Part shown: one piece after another, positions 36,055 to 44,036 of the stretch
Position numbering within the stretch: the stretch's first letter is position 1
Layout of the letters: each line of letters begins with the position of its first letter
Assembly (NCBI GenBank): GCA_035459025.1
Contig: DATHYT010000063.1
Span: 1 to 64,000 of the forward strand
Source of the DNA: JAABQT01 sp035459025
GTDB lineage: Bacteria; Pseudomonadota; Gammaproteobacteria; Burkholderiales; SG8-39
Length of the DNA: 64,000 bases
Direction of reading: 5' to 3'
Made by a program: the position numbers and the translations under genes
Notes under the pieces: generated by a model
What the model saw: only the letters and a program-made list of their open reading frames with translations
What the model was told of the DNA's origin: nothing
Databases searched by the model: none

Positions 36055-36786
36055 CTACGGACTGATCTTGCCCTCGCCCTCGAGGCCGAACTTCGCGGCG
36101 ATCTCGGTCCAGATCGCGGGCGCGCAGTTCGACTTCACGATGGGCGCCAGCCGTCGCCACTGCGCCGGGGAGCAGGCGTGCTGCAGGCCCCAGGCGAACA
36201 CGCGTACGGCGATGCTGGCCGGCTGCGCTGCCGTGCCTTGGCCGCTCAGCATGCGCACCACCCAGCCGATGTACCAGTCGAAGTCCGGCAGCTTTTCGCT
36301 CGGGGCGAGCACCCGGTCGTGAAAAACGCGCGCGCGCGCTTCGGGCGTGGGCGCCGTCTTCATGGTCAACGGCATCATCACGTCTTCCTCGTGCGTGAGG
36401 TGATGCAGATGATCGTCTCGCCATGCCGGCCAGGCGCTGCGCAGCGCGCCCAGGTCGTTCGCGGCGAGCGCCGCGTCCACCGCCCTGGCGAGCCTCAGGT
36501 CCTCGACGTGCTCGGCCGGCACGCCCGCGGCGCTGATGGCGCCGGCGCCGACCTCGTCGAGCAAGGCGAACATGAACTTGTCCTCCATGGCCATGTGCAC
36601 GGCAAGCCCGCGCTGGAACGTGCGCCATTCGTCGCCAAGCCCCTTCGCGTCGCCCGCCTCGAGTTTCTCCTCCTGCAGTCGAACGCTCGCTCGCAGGGCC
36701 TCGTGCGAGTTGCGCATGACCGCGAACGGCATGGGCTTGGGCGCCTCTGCGCCGCTGGACTGCGCGCCGGGACCGGGATCGGGCAT
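36055..36786 (-). CDS. Hemerythrin HHE-domain protein
   Basis: A 243-residue helical protein. Metal-binding helices are suggested by MRNSHEALR, GLAVHMAMEDKFMF and DDHLHHLTHEEDVMMP, the H-H-E pattern of a di-iron or haem-binding hemerythrin-like domain; the C-terminal third is a separate helical region ending in KFGLEGEGKISP. Possible roles are oxygen, NO or iron handling. On the minus strand TAAGCT lies 6 bases before the ATG and no ribosome site is seen, so the mRNA may be leaderless. Confidence 0.82.
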   Translation of the reverse strand: MPDPGPGAQSSGAEAPKPMPFAVMRNSHEALRASVRLQEEKLEAGDAKGLGDEWRTFQRGLAVHMAMEDKFMFALLDEVGAGAISAAGVPAEHVEDLRLARAVDAALAANDLGALRSAWPAWRDDHLHHLTHEEDVMMPLTMKTAPTPEARARVFHDRVLAPSEKLPDFDWYIGWVVRMLSGQGTAAQPASIAVRVFAWGLQHACSPAQWRRLAPIVKSNCAPAIWTEIAAKFGLEGEGKISP

Positions 36787-36792
36787 GGCTTA

Positions 36793-36798
36793 AGCTTA
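36793..36798 (-). promoter_or_regulatory. Candidate -10 box for a leaderless hemerythrin-gene transcript
   Basis: TAAGCT on the minus strand, exactly 6 bases from the ATG at 36786, within an AT-rich patch (TTTAAGCTTAAG) that stands out in the local sequence. Confidence 0.3.
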
Positions 36799-36846
36799 AA
36801 GCGATTCGCTTGCGCAGTCAGCTACCTTGCGTCGCCGGGCGCCGGC

Positions 36847-37620
36847 TCAGGACATCGCCCCGCCGTCGACGGTGTAGATGCCGCCGTTGACGAACGACGC
36901 CTCGGCGCTGCACAGGAACGCGACCAGCCCCGCCACCTCCTCGGGCCTGCCGTAGCGCCCCATCGGGATGCGCGCCACCGAGCGCTCGTGCCCGGCCTTG
37001 GGGTTTTGCGGGTCCAGGCCCCTGTCCAGCTGCTCGCCCATCGGCGTCTCGATCGGCCCCGGGCAGACGGCATTCACGCGCACGCCCTGCTTCACCAGCT
37101 CGATGGATGCCGTGCGCGTCATGCCGACCACCGCGTGCTTGCTCGCGGTATAGGCGAAGAGCCCGGCCGTGGCGCGCAGGCCCGCGATCGACGCCGTGTT
37201 GACGATGGCGCCGCCGCCGCGGCGGATGATCGCCGGCGCAACGAGCTTCAACCCCATCCACACCGCCTTCACGTTCACGGCGAAGACGCGATCGAAGGTT
37301 TCCTCCGGATACTCGAGCAGCGGGCGATTGACGCCGAGGATGCCCGCGTTGTTGAAGAAGCAGTCGACGCCGCCGAACTCGGACTCGGCGCGGGCGACGT
37401 AGTTTTCGACGTCGGCCTTGCGCGTGACGTCGGCTTCCACCGCCATCCCCTGCCCGCCCGCTTTCTTGATCGCCGCAACGCAGCCGGCCAGGTCGGAGCC
37501 CGGCAGGTCGACGGCGACGACGCGCGCGCTGTCGGCGGCGAAGCGCATCGCCGCGGCACGCCCGATGCCCTGCGCCGCGCCGGTGATGACGATGACCTTG
37601 TCCTGGAACCGTGCCTTCAT
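36847..37620 (-). CDS. SDR family oxidoreductase
   Basis: A 257-residue classical SDR with TGAAQGIGRAAA, acidic VAVDLPGSD (NAD preference), NNAGILG, catalytic Ser in NTASIAG, YTASK and the CPGPIETPMG loop. The start at 37620 gives the expected N-terminus; a longer in-frame extension is a shadow of the flavoprotein gene. It follows that gene by 2 bases on the minus strand and probably acts in the same small pathway. Confidence 0.88.
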   Translation of the reverse strand: MKARFQDKVIVITGAAQGIGRAAAMRFAADSARVVAVDLPGSDLAGCVAAIKKAGGQGMAVEADVTRKADVENYVARAESEFGGVDCFFNNAGILGVNRPLLEYPEETFDRVFAVNVKAVWMGLKLVAPAIIRRGGGAIVNTASIAGLRATAGLFAYTASKHAVVGMTRTASIELVKQGVRVNAVCPGPIETPMGEQLDRGLDPQNPKAGHERSVARIPMGRYGRPEEVAGLVAFLCSAEASFVNGGIYTVDGGAMS

Positions 37621-37622
37621 GT

Positions 37623-39071
37623 TCACTCCTTTTTCGCTGCGGCCACGTGCAGCGCCGCGGTGCGGCCGAACACCGCGCCGCGCAGCACCGACGTCGAGCC
37701 GGTATACACCTGATGGTAGAGGCCCACGGTCTCGCCCGCCGCGTACAGGCCCGGGATCACCTTGCCGTCGCTGTCGAGCACCTGCGCGTGGGTGTTGACC
37801 TTCAGCCCGCCGAACGTGAAGCAGTTCGCCGAGATGATGGGGTAGGCGCGAAACGGCGGCTTCACGATCGGCCGGCACCAGTGCGACTTCGCCGGCACGA
37901 GGCCGCGCGCCGCGCGCCCGTCCGGCGCGAACGGCTCGAACTCGCCCGCGGCCGGCGGGCAGGCGCGGTTGAACGCCGCGATGGTCTCGAGGGTTTCGGC
38001 CGGCAAGCCGAGCTTCTCCACCAGCGCCTCCAGCGTCGCCGCCTCGTAGGGCGGCACGTCGGAGCGGATGCTCGTCTTCCAGCGCGGGATCTCCTCCACC
38101 TGAGCGTCGAAGATCACCCAGCAGATGCCGTCGGGCTGGTCGGCGACGGTACGCGTGATCGGGTCGTACCAGGCGTCGACCATGCCCGGGCCCTCGTTCA
38201 CGAAGCGCTGTCCGAGCTTGTTGACCAGGATGCCGTAGGGGTAGATGTGCACCACCGCCTCGGGCTGGCGCGAGCGCGGATCGACCGGCTCGGCGTGGTA
38301 CGAGCCGAAGTCGCCTGCCGGCGCCGCGCCCGCGGCGAGCGCCATGCGGATGCCCTCGCCCTTGTTGTAGTAGCCGCCGCGCGCCACCGGGCGGATGTGC
38401 GCGGCGCGGGTTCCCATGTAGTGGGTCATCATTTCCGGGTTGCCCTCGTAGCCGCCGCTCGCGAGCAGCGTGGCGCGCGCCCGGATCTCCTTGCGCTTTC
38501 CCGCCTCGTCGATCGCCACGATGCCGGCCACCCGGCCGTCGGCCGCGCGCACCAGATCCACCGCGGTGGTGCGGAAAAGCACCTCGGCACCGAGCGCCTT
38601 CGCTTCCTGCATCAGCCGCTCGATCAGCGCGAGACCGCCGCCCTGCGCGGCGATGCGCGAGGTGCTCTGCGTCAGCAGGTAGATCGGCTGCGGCGCGAAG
38701 CGCAGGCCGAAGCTTTTCAGCCAGGCGATCGTCGGCGGCACGCTCCGGGCGAAATGCGCGATCAGCTCCGGGTCGGGCAGCGGGTGCGCCTTCACGTACG
38801 CCGGCCAGTGCGCGTATTCGCCGGCCACCGCGTCGAGCACGTTCGGGTCGAGGTTGGCGCCCGCGTTCTCGGCGAACTTCTCCTCGAAATCGTCGGACAC
38901 CTCGGCGTCGTTCTTCATGCGCAGGTAGGCCTCGGTCCAGCGCGTGTTGCCGCCGAAGTCCTCTTCCGGGGCGCGCTCGAGGAGCGTGACTTGGAGGCCC
39001 GCCTGCAGCGCGCTGACCGCGGCCGACATGCCGGCGATGCCGCAGCCGACGACGACGAGGTCGCGGCTCAC
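37623..39071 (-). CDS. FAD-dependent tricarballylate dehydrogenase-like flavoprotein
   Basis: A 482-residue FAD protein of the fumarate reductase/succinate dehydrogenase flavoprotein family. The FAD motif is VVGCGIAGMSAA at the N-terminus; GGNTRWTEAYLRM, LASGGYEGNPEMM, GILVNKLGQRFVNEG and the C-terminal GGLKVNTHAQVLDSDGKVIPGLYAAGE follow. The form matches TcuA (tricarballylate to cis-aconitate), but the electron-transfer partner TcuB and transporter TcuC are absent, so the substrate may differ. Start GTG 39071 overlaps the stop of the DUF3237 gene (GTGA). Confidence 0.85.
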   Translation of the reverse strand: MSRDLVVVGCGIAGMSAAVSALQAGLQVTLLERAPEEDFGGNTRWTEAYLRMKNDAEVSDDFEEKFAENAGANLDPNVLDAVAGEYAHWPAYVKAHPLPDPELIAHFARSVPPTIAWLKSFGLRFAPQPIYLLTQSTSRIAAQGGGLALIERLMQEAKALGAEVLFRTTAVDLVRAADGRVAGIVAIDEAGKRKEIRARATLLASGGYEGNPEMMTHYMGTRAAHIRPVARGGYYNKGEGIRMALAAGAAPAGDFGSYHAEPVDPRSRQPEAVVHIYPYGILVNKLGQRFVNEGPGMVDAWYDPITRTVADQPDGICWVIFDAQVEEIPRWKTSIRSDVPPYEAATLEALVEKLGLPAETLETIAAFNRACPPAAGEFEPFAPDGRAARGLVPAKSHWCRPIVKPPFRAYPIISANCFTFGGLKVNTHAQVLDSDGKVIPGLYAAGETVGLYHQVYTGSTSVLRGAVFGRTAALHVAAAKKE

Positions 39072-39526
39072 AGGATCTCGAACACGTCGTAGAACACCGC
39101 GCTCGGCTCGCGGCGGCCGACGCCCACGCCGACGATGCGGTTCAACCAGCCGTACTTCTTCGAGGCCGTCTCGAACACGAGGCTCGTGCGCAGGTAGTAC
39201 TCGCCCGGCGGCACGCGCTCGCCCTTGCCGATGCGCTGCATGACCTCGGCCGGCGCGTGGCGCACGCCGCGGTACTGGATGAGCAGGATCTCGCCGTCGT
39301 CCAGCTTCAGGATCAGGCGCACGTCGGGCCGCACGGCGCCGTCCGCGCCGCCGAGCAGGATGTCCATGCCGCCGGTGAGCATCTCGGCCTGCACTTTCGG
39401 GCCCTTGAAGTGGCCCTTGTCGAGGCGGTCGAGCCGGCGCCTGCCGACCGGCGCGTCGCCCAGCATGTAGCTGCCGGTGATCTCCATCATCAGCTCGCCG
39501 ATGTACGCGGATTTGAGTTCCGGCAT
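39068..39526 (-). CDS. DUF3237 domain-containing protein
   Basis: A 152-residue protein matching DUF3237: YIGELMMEI, an internal DGAVRPDVRLILKLDDGEILLIQYRG segment (about residues 58-84), GEYYLRTSLVFETASKKYGWLNR and the hallmark end VGVGVGRREPSAVFYDVFEIL. The family is a small beta-barrel often next to catabolic dehydrogenases; function unknown. GGAGGAAG precedes the ATG at 39526. It is the first gene of the flavoprotein-SDR operon. Confidence 0.83.
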   Translation of the reverse strand: MPELKSAYIGELMMEITGSYMLGDAPVGRRRLDRLDKGHFKGPKVQAEMLTGGMDILLGGADGAVRPDVRLILKLDDGEILLIQYRGVRHAPAEVMQRIGKGERVPPGEYYLRTSLVFETASKKYGWLNRIVGVGVGRREPSAVFYDVFEIL

Positions 39527-39537
39527 TGCTTCCTCCG

Positions 39538-40356
39538 TCAGGTTTTCGTCGCCAGCACGCCGTCGCCGCGCAGTTCCGCGGCGAATCCGGCGCTGCGCAG
39601 GCGCTTGGCCACTTCCCTGGGCACGTCGCGCCCGCTGGTCAGCTTGTTCGGGGAGCCAGTGTAATGAAACAGCAGCCCCTTGCGCTTGAGCACGCGCGCG
39701 AGCTCGTCGTAGAAGGCCTGCGAGTACAGCTCGCCGGCGATGCCGAAGCGCGGCGGGTCGTGCAGGATCGCGTCGACCGAGCCATCGGGCAGCGTCGGGA
39801 GGTGCTGCGCGATGTCGCCGTGGGTCAGCGCGAGCGCGCCCCCGGCCTCCGGCGACCAGGGATTGAGGCCGCGCAGCCAGATCACGTCTTCGTTCTTCTC
39901 GTAGGAAAGAACCTGCCGCGCCCCGCCCTTCAGGCACGCGGCGGCGGTGTAGCCCAGCCCGCCGCAGGTATCGAGGATCACCTTGCCGCGCGGCCTGACC
40001 AGGCCGGCCTTGCGCTCCGCGTCCACGTAAGGCGAGATGTGCTCCGTGGGATGCATCTTGATGCCGTCGATCTCGAACGTCGGCGGGCCCCAGTGCGTGG
40101 GCACCAGCTTGACGAGCGACGCGGTGAACCGTTGCACCGGCTGGAAGGCATCGTCCACCCAGTAGTAGATGGTCCGCGCCTTGCACGATTCCAGGTACGC
40201 GAAACGCCGGCCCTGCCAGCGCCATCCGTCCGCGTCCACCTCGACGGTCGTGGTCGAGCGGCCCAGGTCGAGCGAGCATTCCACCGCCGGCTTGCCGGCC
40301 CGCGCCGCGTTTCGCAGCGCGTCATGCACCTCCCGGGTCAGCAGCGGCCCCGCCAT
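39538..40356 (-). CDS. Class I SAM-dependent methyltransferase (spermine-synthase-like)
   Basis: A 272-residue protein from ATG 40356. It has an N-terminal beta domain (SLDLGRSTTTVEVDADGWRWQGRRFA) and a C-terminal methyltransferase fold: VILDTCGGLGYTAAA (SAM motif), SYEKNEDV and LHDPPRF, where DPPR/F resembles the N-methyltransferase motif IV. Nucleic acid or small-molecule methylation is possible. An in-frame ATG at 40392 exists, but it overlaps the start codon and ribosome site of the divergent truncated gene at 40391, so the shorter start is preferred. Confidence 0.75.
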   Translation of the reverse strand: MAGPLLTREVHDALRNAARAGKPAVECSLDLGRSTTTVEVDADGWRWQGRRFAYLESCKARTIYYWVDDAFQPVQRFTASLVKLVPTHWGPPTFEIDGIKMHPTEHISPYVDAERKAGLVRPRGKVILDTCGGLGYTAAACLKGGARQVLSYEKNEDVIWLRGLNPWSPEAGGALALTHGDIAQHLPTLPDGSVDAILHDPPRFGIAGELYSQAFYDELARVLKRKGLLFHYTGSPNKLTSGRDVPREVAKRLRSAGFAAELRGDGVLATKT

Positions 40357-40390
40357 TCCCGATTCTGTATCATGGAATCGAGGAGGCTTC

Positions 40391-40480
40391 ATGTCGCTCG
40401 CCGCGCAGCCGATCGCGCAGTGCCGGCGGGACGGCTACGTCAGCCCCGTTCCCGGCATGCCCGCGTCCGAGGCGGGGTAA
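40391..40480 (+). pseudogene. 5' remnant of a phytanoyl-CoA dioxygenase-like gene
   Basis: ATG 40391 follows a good AGGAGG site and an upstream TATCAT box. The 29 residues read contain C-R-R-D-G-Y-V-S-P-V, the typical N-terminal tag of PhyH-family Fe(II)/2-oxoglutarate dioxygenases, then P-A-S-E-A-G and a stop. A full member has roughly 250-300 residues. The sequence character changes at about 40475-40485 to lower GC where the cassette region begins, so the gene seems to have been cut by that insertion. No 3' remnant was found beyond 42219. Confidence 0.6.
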
Positions 40481-40531
40481 AGGAGGCCATCGTTCCGTTT
40501 CAAGCCACTACAATGCACAAAGGAGTCACTC

Positions 40532-40951
40532 ATGGGCAACATCGTTGGCGGCTGTCTCTGTGGCGCAATTCGCTACACTTCGAAAGCCCAGCCGCTCTTA
40601 ACTGCAGTCTGCAACTGCAAGCACTGTCAACGTCAAACTGGAACCGCCTTTTCCGTATTGGTGGCCCTCCCGAAAGGAACACTCGAGTTCTCTGGGAACC
40701 GGCCTGCCACCTATCACGATACAGGGAGTAGTGGTCTGCCAGTGCTGCGACACTTCTGCGCCAATTGCGGGTCCCCAATCTTCTCGGACGTTGCTGCTAC
40801 TCCGGCGATGGATTGGCTGAAGGCTGGAACTCTCGACGACGCGTCCTGGCTTCAACCGCAAGTCAGCATTTGGTGCGACTCAGCTCAACCTTGGGTTCAA
40901 ATGAGTGAAAGTATCGCCCGTTTTCCTCAGAACCCCCCACCAGCGGCCTAA
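40532..40951 (+). CDS. GFA family (glutathione-dependent formaldehyde-activating-like) zinc protein, cassette gene
   Basis: A 139-residue protein with the GFA/CENP-V zinc fold: G-G-C-L-C-G-A-I-R-Y at 7-16, CNCKHCQRQTGTAFS at 27-41 and FCANCGSPIF near 75-84. These seven cysteines bind two zincs in the family. The name-giving reaction is disputed and most members have unknown substrates. AAAGGAG precedes the ATG. GC content and codon use differ from neighbouring genes and an attC site follows directly, so it is a mobile cassette; GFA proteins are frequent cassette cargo. Confidence 0.9.
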   Translation: MGNIVGGCLCGAIRYTSKAQPLLTAVCNCKHCQRQTGTAFSVLVALPKGTLEFSGNRPATYHDTGSSGLPVLRHFCANCGSPIFSDVAATPAMDWLKAGTLDDASWLQPQVSIWCDSAQPWVQMSESIARFPQNPPPAA

Positions 40952-41017
40952 CCATTCGCTCAAGCCGACCCGCTCCGGCCTGCGGCCTGCGCGGGCGGCT
41001 TAGCTCAAACGTTAGGC
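40946..41017 (+). other. attC recombination site 1
   Basis: A 72-base site. R'' GCCTAAC (40946-40952) is exactly complementary to R' GTTAGGC (41011-41017), both fitting the consensus RYYYAAC/GTTRRRY. The inner L'' (GCTCAAGCCGACCCGC) pairs with L' when one C and one A on the left arm are left unpaired, the extrahelical-base pattern that integron integrases read. The GFA stop codon TAA is inside R''. Confidence 0.85.
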
Positions 41018-41168
41018 GTCACATTTGCATCGCCAAGCGCACGGTCACCACCAGTTATCAACTACCGGTTGTCCCGCAGCATCCGCGGGTCCACAATCCT
41101 CACCCGCTCTGCGCCGCGCGGGGTGGAAGATGTTTAGGCGCTCGTTCTACTTGTCCAAGGAGACGGAA

Positions 41169-41489
41169 ATGCCCAAGTACATGCTTCGAGTCAACTACAC
41201 CGCTGACGGTGCGAAGGGCCTGATCAAAGACGGCGGCTCAACGCGTCGATCAATCGCGCAGAAGGCCGCAGAGTCGGTCGGAGGTCGCGTCGAGTCGTTC
41301 CACTTCGCCTTCGGCGATACCGATGCCTTTGTAATCGCCGACCTGCCCGACGCAACAAGCGCTGCTGCCATTGCCCTGACGGTCAGTGCAAGTGGCGGAG
41401 CCAGTGTCCAGACGACCGTGCTGATGACACCAGAAGAGGTTGATGCCGCAGTACGCAAGTCGCCCTTGTACTCCGCACCAGGTCGCTAA
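41169..41489 (+). CDS. GYD domain protein, cassette gene
   Basis: A 106-residue protein of the GYD family: YMLRVNYTADGAKGLIKDGG, a central GGRVESFHFAFGDTDAFVIADLPD (about residues 44-67) and ALTVSASGGASVQTTVLMTPEEVDAA. It is a small ferredoxin-like alpha/beta dimer of unknown function. ATG 41169 has an AAGGAG site; an in-frame ATG at 41130 would add 13 residues. The gene lies between the two attC sites with a long 150-base 5' leader, and its GC is lower than that of the host genes. Confidence 0.85.
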   Translation: MPKYMLRVNYTADGAKGLIKDGGSTRRSIAQKAAESVGGRVESFHFAFGDTDAFVIADLPDATSAAAIALTVSASGGASVQTTVLMTPEEVDAAVRKSPLYSAPGR

Positions 41490-41547
41490 ACGCCAGAAGC
41501 CGCAGCTGCTCTTGGCGTCACGGGGGACAGGCGGACACAGCGTTGAC

Positions 41548-41642
41548 GCCCACCCCATCGCTCAAACGGAGCGCCAACGGCAGGCCACCAGGCCCGGGCC
41601 TGGTGGCCTGCCGTCGTCGCCCGCTTAGCTCGCACGTTAGAG
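41548..41642 (+). other. attC-like recombination site 2 with degenerate outer boxes
   Basis: R' reads GTTAGAG (41636-41642; last base off consensus). L' CGCTTAGC pairs with L'' GCTCAAACGGAGCG at 41560-41573 leaving the same two extrahelical bases (C and A) as in attC 1. R'' at the matching distance is GCCCACC and pairs poorly. The centre is a perfect 38-base palindrome. The alignment with site 1 is clear, but recombination activity may be reduced. Confidence 0.65.
41577..41614. repeat. Perfect 38-base palindrome inside attC 2
   Basis: Two 19-base arms meet without a loop (centre between 41595 and 41596), built on GGCAGGCCACCAGGCCC and its complement. It would form the terminal stem of the folded attC bottom strand, making that hairpin unusually stable. 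It is not followed by a T-run and is not a typical terminator. Confidence 0.85.
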
Positions 41643-41655
41643 ACGGCGGAATCTC

Positions 41656-42219
41656 TTGCAAGCCTTCATCACCTCGGCCTTGGTTGTCGCACTCGCGGAG
41701 ATGGGCGACAAGACCCAGCTTCTGTCTTTCCTGCTCGCGGCGAAGTTCAGGCACAGGATGCCGATCATTCTGGGCATTCTTTTCGCGACGCTCGCCAATC
41801 ATTTCCTCGCGGGCTACGTGGGGGTCTGGCTCGCGAGCCTTGTGTCCCCCCAAGCGCTGAGATGGATTGTCGCCGTCTCGTTCTTCGCCTTCGGCGCGTG
41901 GGCGCTGAAGCCCGACAAGCTGGAGGACCGAAAGCTCGGAGGCGCCGGCGTGTTTGTGACGACACTCATCGCCTTCTTTCTGGTTGAAATGGGCGACAAG
42001 ACCCAACTCGCCACGGTGGCGCTGGCGGCCCATTACGATGCGCTCGTCCCGGTGGTTGTCGGGACGACGCTGGGCATGATGATTGCGAACGTGCCGGCTG
42101 TCTGGATCGGCGAAGCGCTCGCCCATCGGGTGAATATGACGGTGATGCGGTGGGTGGCTGCGGCGCTGTTCGCTCTACTCGGCGTCATCGTCTTGATTGC
42201 GCCGACTCCGGCTGCGTAG
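41656..42219 (+). CDS. GDT1/TMEM165 (UPF0016) family cation transporter
   Basis: A 187-residue membrane protein with six hydrophobic segments and both family signature motifs E-x-G-D-K-T: AEMGDKTQL near residue 14 and VEMGDKTQL near residue 111. The family exports or exchanges Mn2+/Ca2+. It starts with TTG 41656, only 14 bases after the attC 2 core site, a typical cassette layout, and its GC is lower than that of neighbours; no attC follows its stop, so it is either the terminal cassette with a lost site or a resident gene. It converges with the TPP-enzyme gene. Confidence 0.85.
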   Translation: MQAFITSALVVALAEMGDKTQLLSFLLAAKFRHRMPIILGILFATLANHFLAGYVGVWLASLVSPQALRWIVAVSFFAFGAWALKPDKLEDRKLGGAGVFVTTLIAFFLVEMGDKTQLATVALAAHYDALVPVVVGTTLGMMIANVPAVWIGEALAHRVNMTVMRWVAAALFALLGVIVLIAPTPAA

Positions 42220-42238
42220 CGCGGCTGCGCCCAGACCC

Positions 42239-43942
42239 CTACGCCACCCACTCCGACACGGGCGCCTTCGCCTCCTGCAGCGGCTGGCACGCCACGTCCA
42301 CCAGCGTAGGCCCGTCGAACGCGACCGCCTCCTTCAGCGCCGCACCCAGCTGCGCCGGATCCTCGACGCTCCAGCTCTTCACCCCGAACGCCTGCGCCAC
42401 CTTGGCGTGGTCGGTCACGCCGAAATCGACCGAGAAGTACCGCTGCCCGTAGCCGGTCTTCTGCCCGGCCTTGATCCAGCCATAGACCGCGTTGCGGATC
42501 ACGACCAAAGTGATGGGCAGCTTGTAGCGAACCAGAGTCTCCAGCTCCCCCGCGCACATGCCGAACGAGCCGTCGCCCATCACGGCGACGGTCTTCACCG
42601 ACGGCCGCGCGAAGTGCGCGCCCACCGCCGCCGCCATCGAATAGCCGAGCGCGCCGTGCGCCCGGTTTGAAAACAGCGTGCGCCCGGCTTTGCGCACCGG
42701 GTAGTAGGCCGACAAGTAGGGACAGGGCGTCCCGGGATCGGCGACGACGATCGCGTCCGCATCCAGGACCTGCGACAGCGCCTGCACTACCCGCTCCGGC
42801 TTGATCGGGCGCTCGCCGGAAGACGCCAGGGCCTCGAATTTCGCGAGCTTCGCCGCCTTGGCCTTTGCCACCGCCTCGGCTTCCAACGGCCGGCGCAGGT
42901 CGTCGAGCGCCGCATTCAGGGCCGCGAGCGCGAGCCGCGCATCGGCGACCAGCGGCACGTCGGCCACGTAATTGGCGCCGATGGTCTGCGCATCGACGTC
43001 GATGTGGAGGATCTTCGCCTTTCCCGGCACCGGATGCCGCCAGCGCTCGGTGGTCACCGACCCTGCGCGGCAGCCCACGAAAACCACCAGGTCGGCCGTA
43101 TCGACGATGGCGCGCGTTTCCGGCGTGCCGCCGTTGGACCCGACCACCCCGACCGCCAGCTCGTGCTCCTCGGAGATCGAGCCCTGGCCGCTGATGGTGG
43201 TCGCCACCGGCGCGGACAGCCGCATGGCGAGCTCCAGAAGCTCTTCCTGGGCGCCCGAGATCACCGGGCCGCCGCCGCAAATGAACACGGGCCGCTTCGC
43301 CGCGCGCAGCAGCTTCGCCGCGAGCTCGACGTGAAACGGGTCGGGCGCGATGCGCCGCGACGGATACGACCCCAGGGACGGATCGGCCCAGACGTCGCCC
43401 CGCTCCACCGGTGCGTTCTGCACGTCGAACGGCAGGGCGATGTGCGCCGCCCCCGGCCGCCCCGTGGTCATGGCGTTGAAGGCGGCGCGGAACACGCGCG
43501 GGATGTCCGCCGCACGGTCCAGCACCGCATTCCACTTGGTCAAGGGCCGCATCAGCGCCTTCTGGTCGAGCTCGGTCAGCGTGAAGCGCCCGCGCGAGGA
43601 CACCGACACGTCGGTGTTGATGCCGAGAACCGGCACCGAGGACTCGTTGGCTTCCACGAGCCCGGGCAGGAGGTACGTCGCCCCGCCGCCCGAGGGCCCT
43701 TCGCACACGCCGACCTTCCCCGAAACGCGCGCATAGCCGTCGGCCATGTAGGCCGCGTGGCGCTCGTCGCGCGTCAGCACGTGCTTCATCCCATGGGGCA
43801 GCCGCGCCAGCGCGTCATACAAAGGCAGGCTGGTGTCGCCGCACAGGCCGAAAATCACTTCGACGCCGTGGACGTTCAACATCACCGCCACGGCCTCGGC
43901 GCCGGTCAGCGTCGCGGCGCCCGCGTCGATTGTCTTGTTCAT
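42239..43942 (-). CDS. Thiamine-diphosphate-dependent enzyme, acetolactate-synthase-like
   Basis: A 567-residue three-domain ThDP enzyme. The N-terminal Pyr domain has the activating Glu in TRDERHAAYMADGYAR; the central domain includes PVFICGGGPVISGA; the C-terminal PP domain has the ThDP/Mg motif VMGDGSFGMCAGEL ending in NAVYGWIK. Candidates are acetolactate synthase paralogues, glyoxylate carboligase, sulfoacetaldehyde acetyltransferase or benzoylformate decarboxylase types; none can be chosen. ATG 43942 is preferred over 43963 because TACCAT lies 6 bases upstream and a diverged paralogous stub at 45964 begins at the same position. Confidence 0.85.
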   Translation of the reverse strand: MNKTIDAGAATLTGAEAVAVMLNVHGVEVIFGLCGDTSLPLYDALARLPHGMKHVLTRDERHAAYMADGYARVSGKVGVCEGPSGGGATYLLPGLVEANESSVPVLGINTDVSVSSRGRFTLTELDQKALMRPLTKWNAVLDRAADIPRVFRAAFNAMTTGRPGAAHIALPFDVQNAPVERGDVWADPSLGSYPSRRIAPDPFHVELAAKLLRAAKRPVFICGGGPVISGAQEELLELAMRLSAPVATTISGQGSISEEHELAVGVVGSNGGTPETRAIVDTADLVVFVGCRAGSVTTERWRHPVPGKAKILHIDVDAQTIGANYVADVPLVADARLALAALNAALDDLRRPLEAEAVAKAKAAKLAKFEALASSGERPIKPERVVQALSQVLDADAIVVADPGTPCPYLSAYYPVRKAGRTLFSNRAHGALGYSMAAAVGAHFARPSVKTVAVMGDGSFGMCAGELETLVRYKLPITLVVIRNAVYGWIKAGQKTGYGQRYFSVDFGVTDHAKVAQAFGVKSWSVEDPAQLGAALKEAVAFDGPTLVDVACQPLQEAKAPVSEWVA

Positions 43943-43961
43943 GCAGTAATGGTAGCGCGCC

Positions 43962-44036
43962 ATGCGCGTTGCCGACTGCCAGCGCCCGCCGCAGCGGCGA
44001 GCGCATGGCCGAGCGCGGCGGGCTGCGTGGCTATGA
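43962..44036 (+). pseudogene. Stub of a VOC-family gene (copy A)
   Basis: A 25-codon frame whose first 10 residues (MRVADCQRPP) match the start of the intact VOC gene at 45984 (MRIADRQRPP), with the differences mostly at silent or conservative sites. The 19-base spacer to the divergent TPP gene also matches that of the other locus (15 of 19 bases). The tail (RARRAAWL) weakly resembles the C-terminus of the intact gene. Read as a relic left by internal deletion. Confidence 0.6.

Larger units (their letters stand above)
40481..41642 (+). mobile_element. Integron gene-cassette array without integrase (CALIN-like)
   Basis: Two small plus-strand genes of lower GC (about 53% over 40561-40620, counted by eye, against well over 65% in neighbouring genes), each followed by an attC-like site at 40946-41017 and 41548-41642. 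The first gene's stop codon lies inside the attC R'' box, as is common for cassettes. No intI gene or attI site is in the window. A third gene starting at 41656 may also be a cassette but has no 3' attC. The array interrupts a phytanoyl-CoA dioxygenase-like gene. Confidence 0.7.

Noticed and set aside
36055..36786. CRISPR, tRNA or prophage signals anywhere in the window
   Set aside because: No regularly spaced repeats, cloverleaf-like sequence or phage structural gene was seen on reading through; this entry stands for the whole window.
37623..39071. Firm assignment as TcuA with a citrate/tricarballylate operon
   Set aside because: TcuB and TcuC are missing and the neighbours (DUF3237, SDR) do not fit, so only a family-level call is made.
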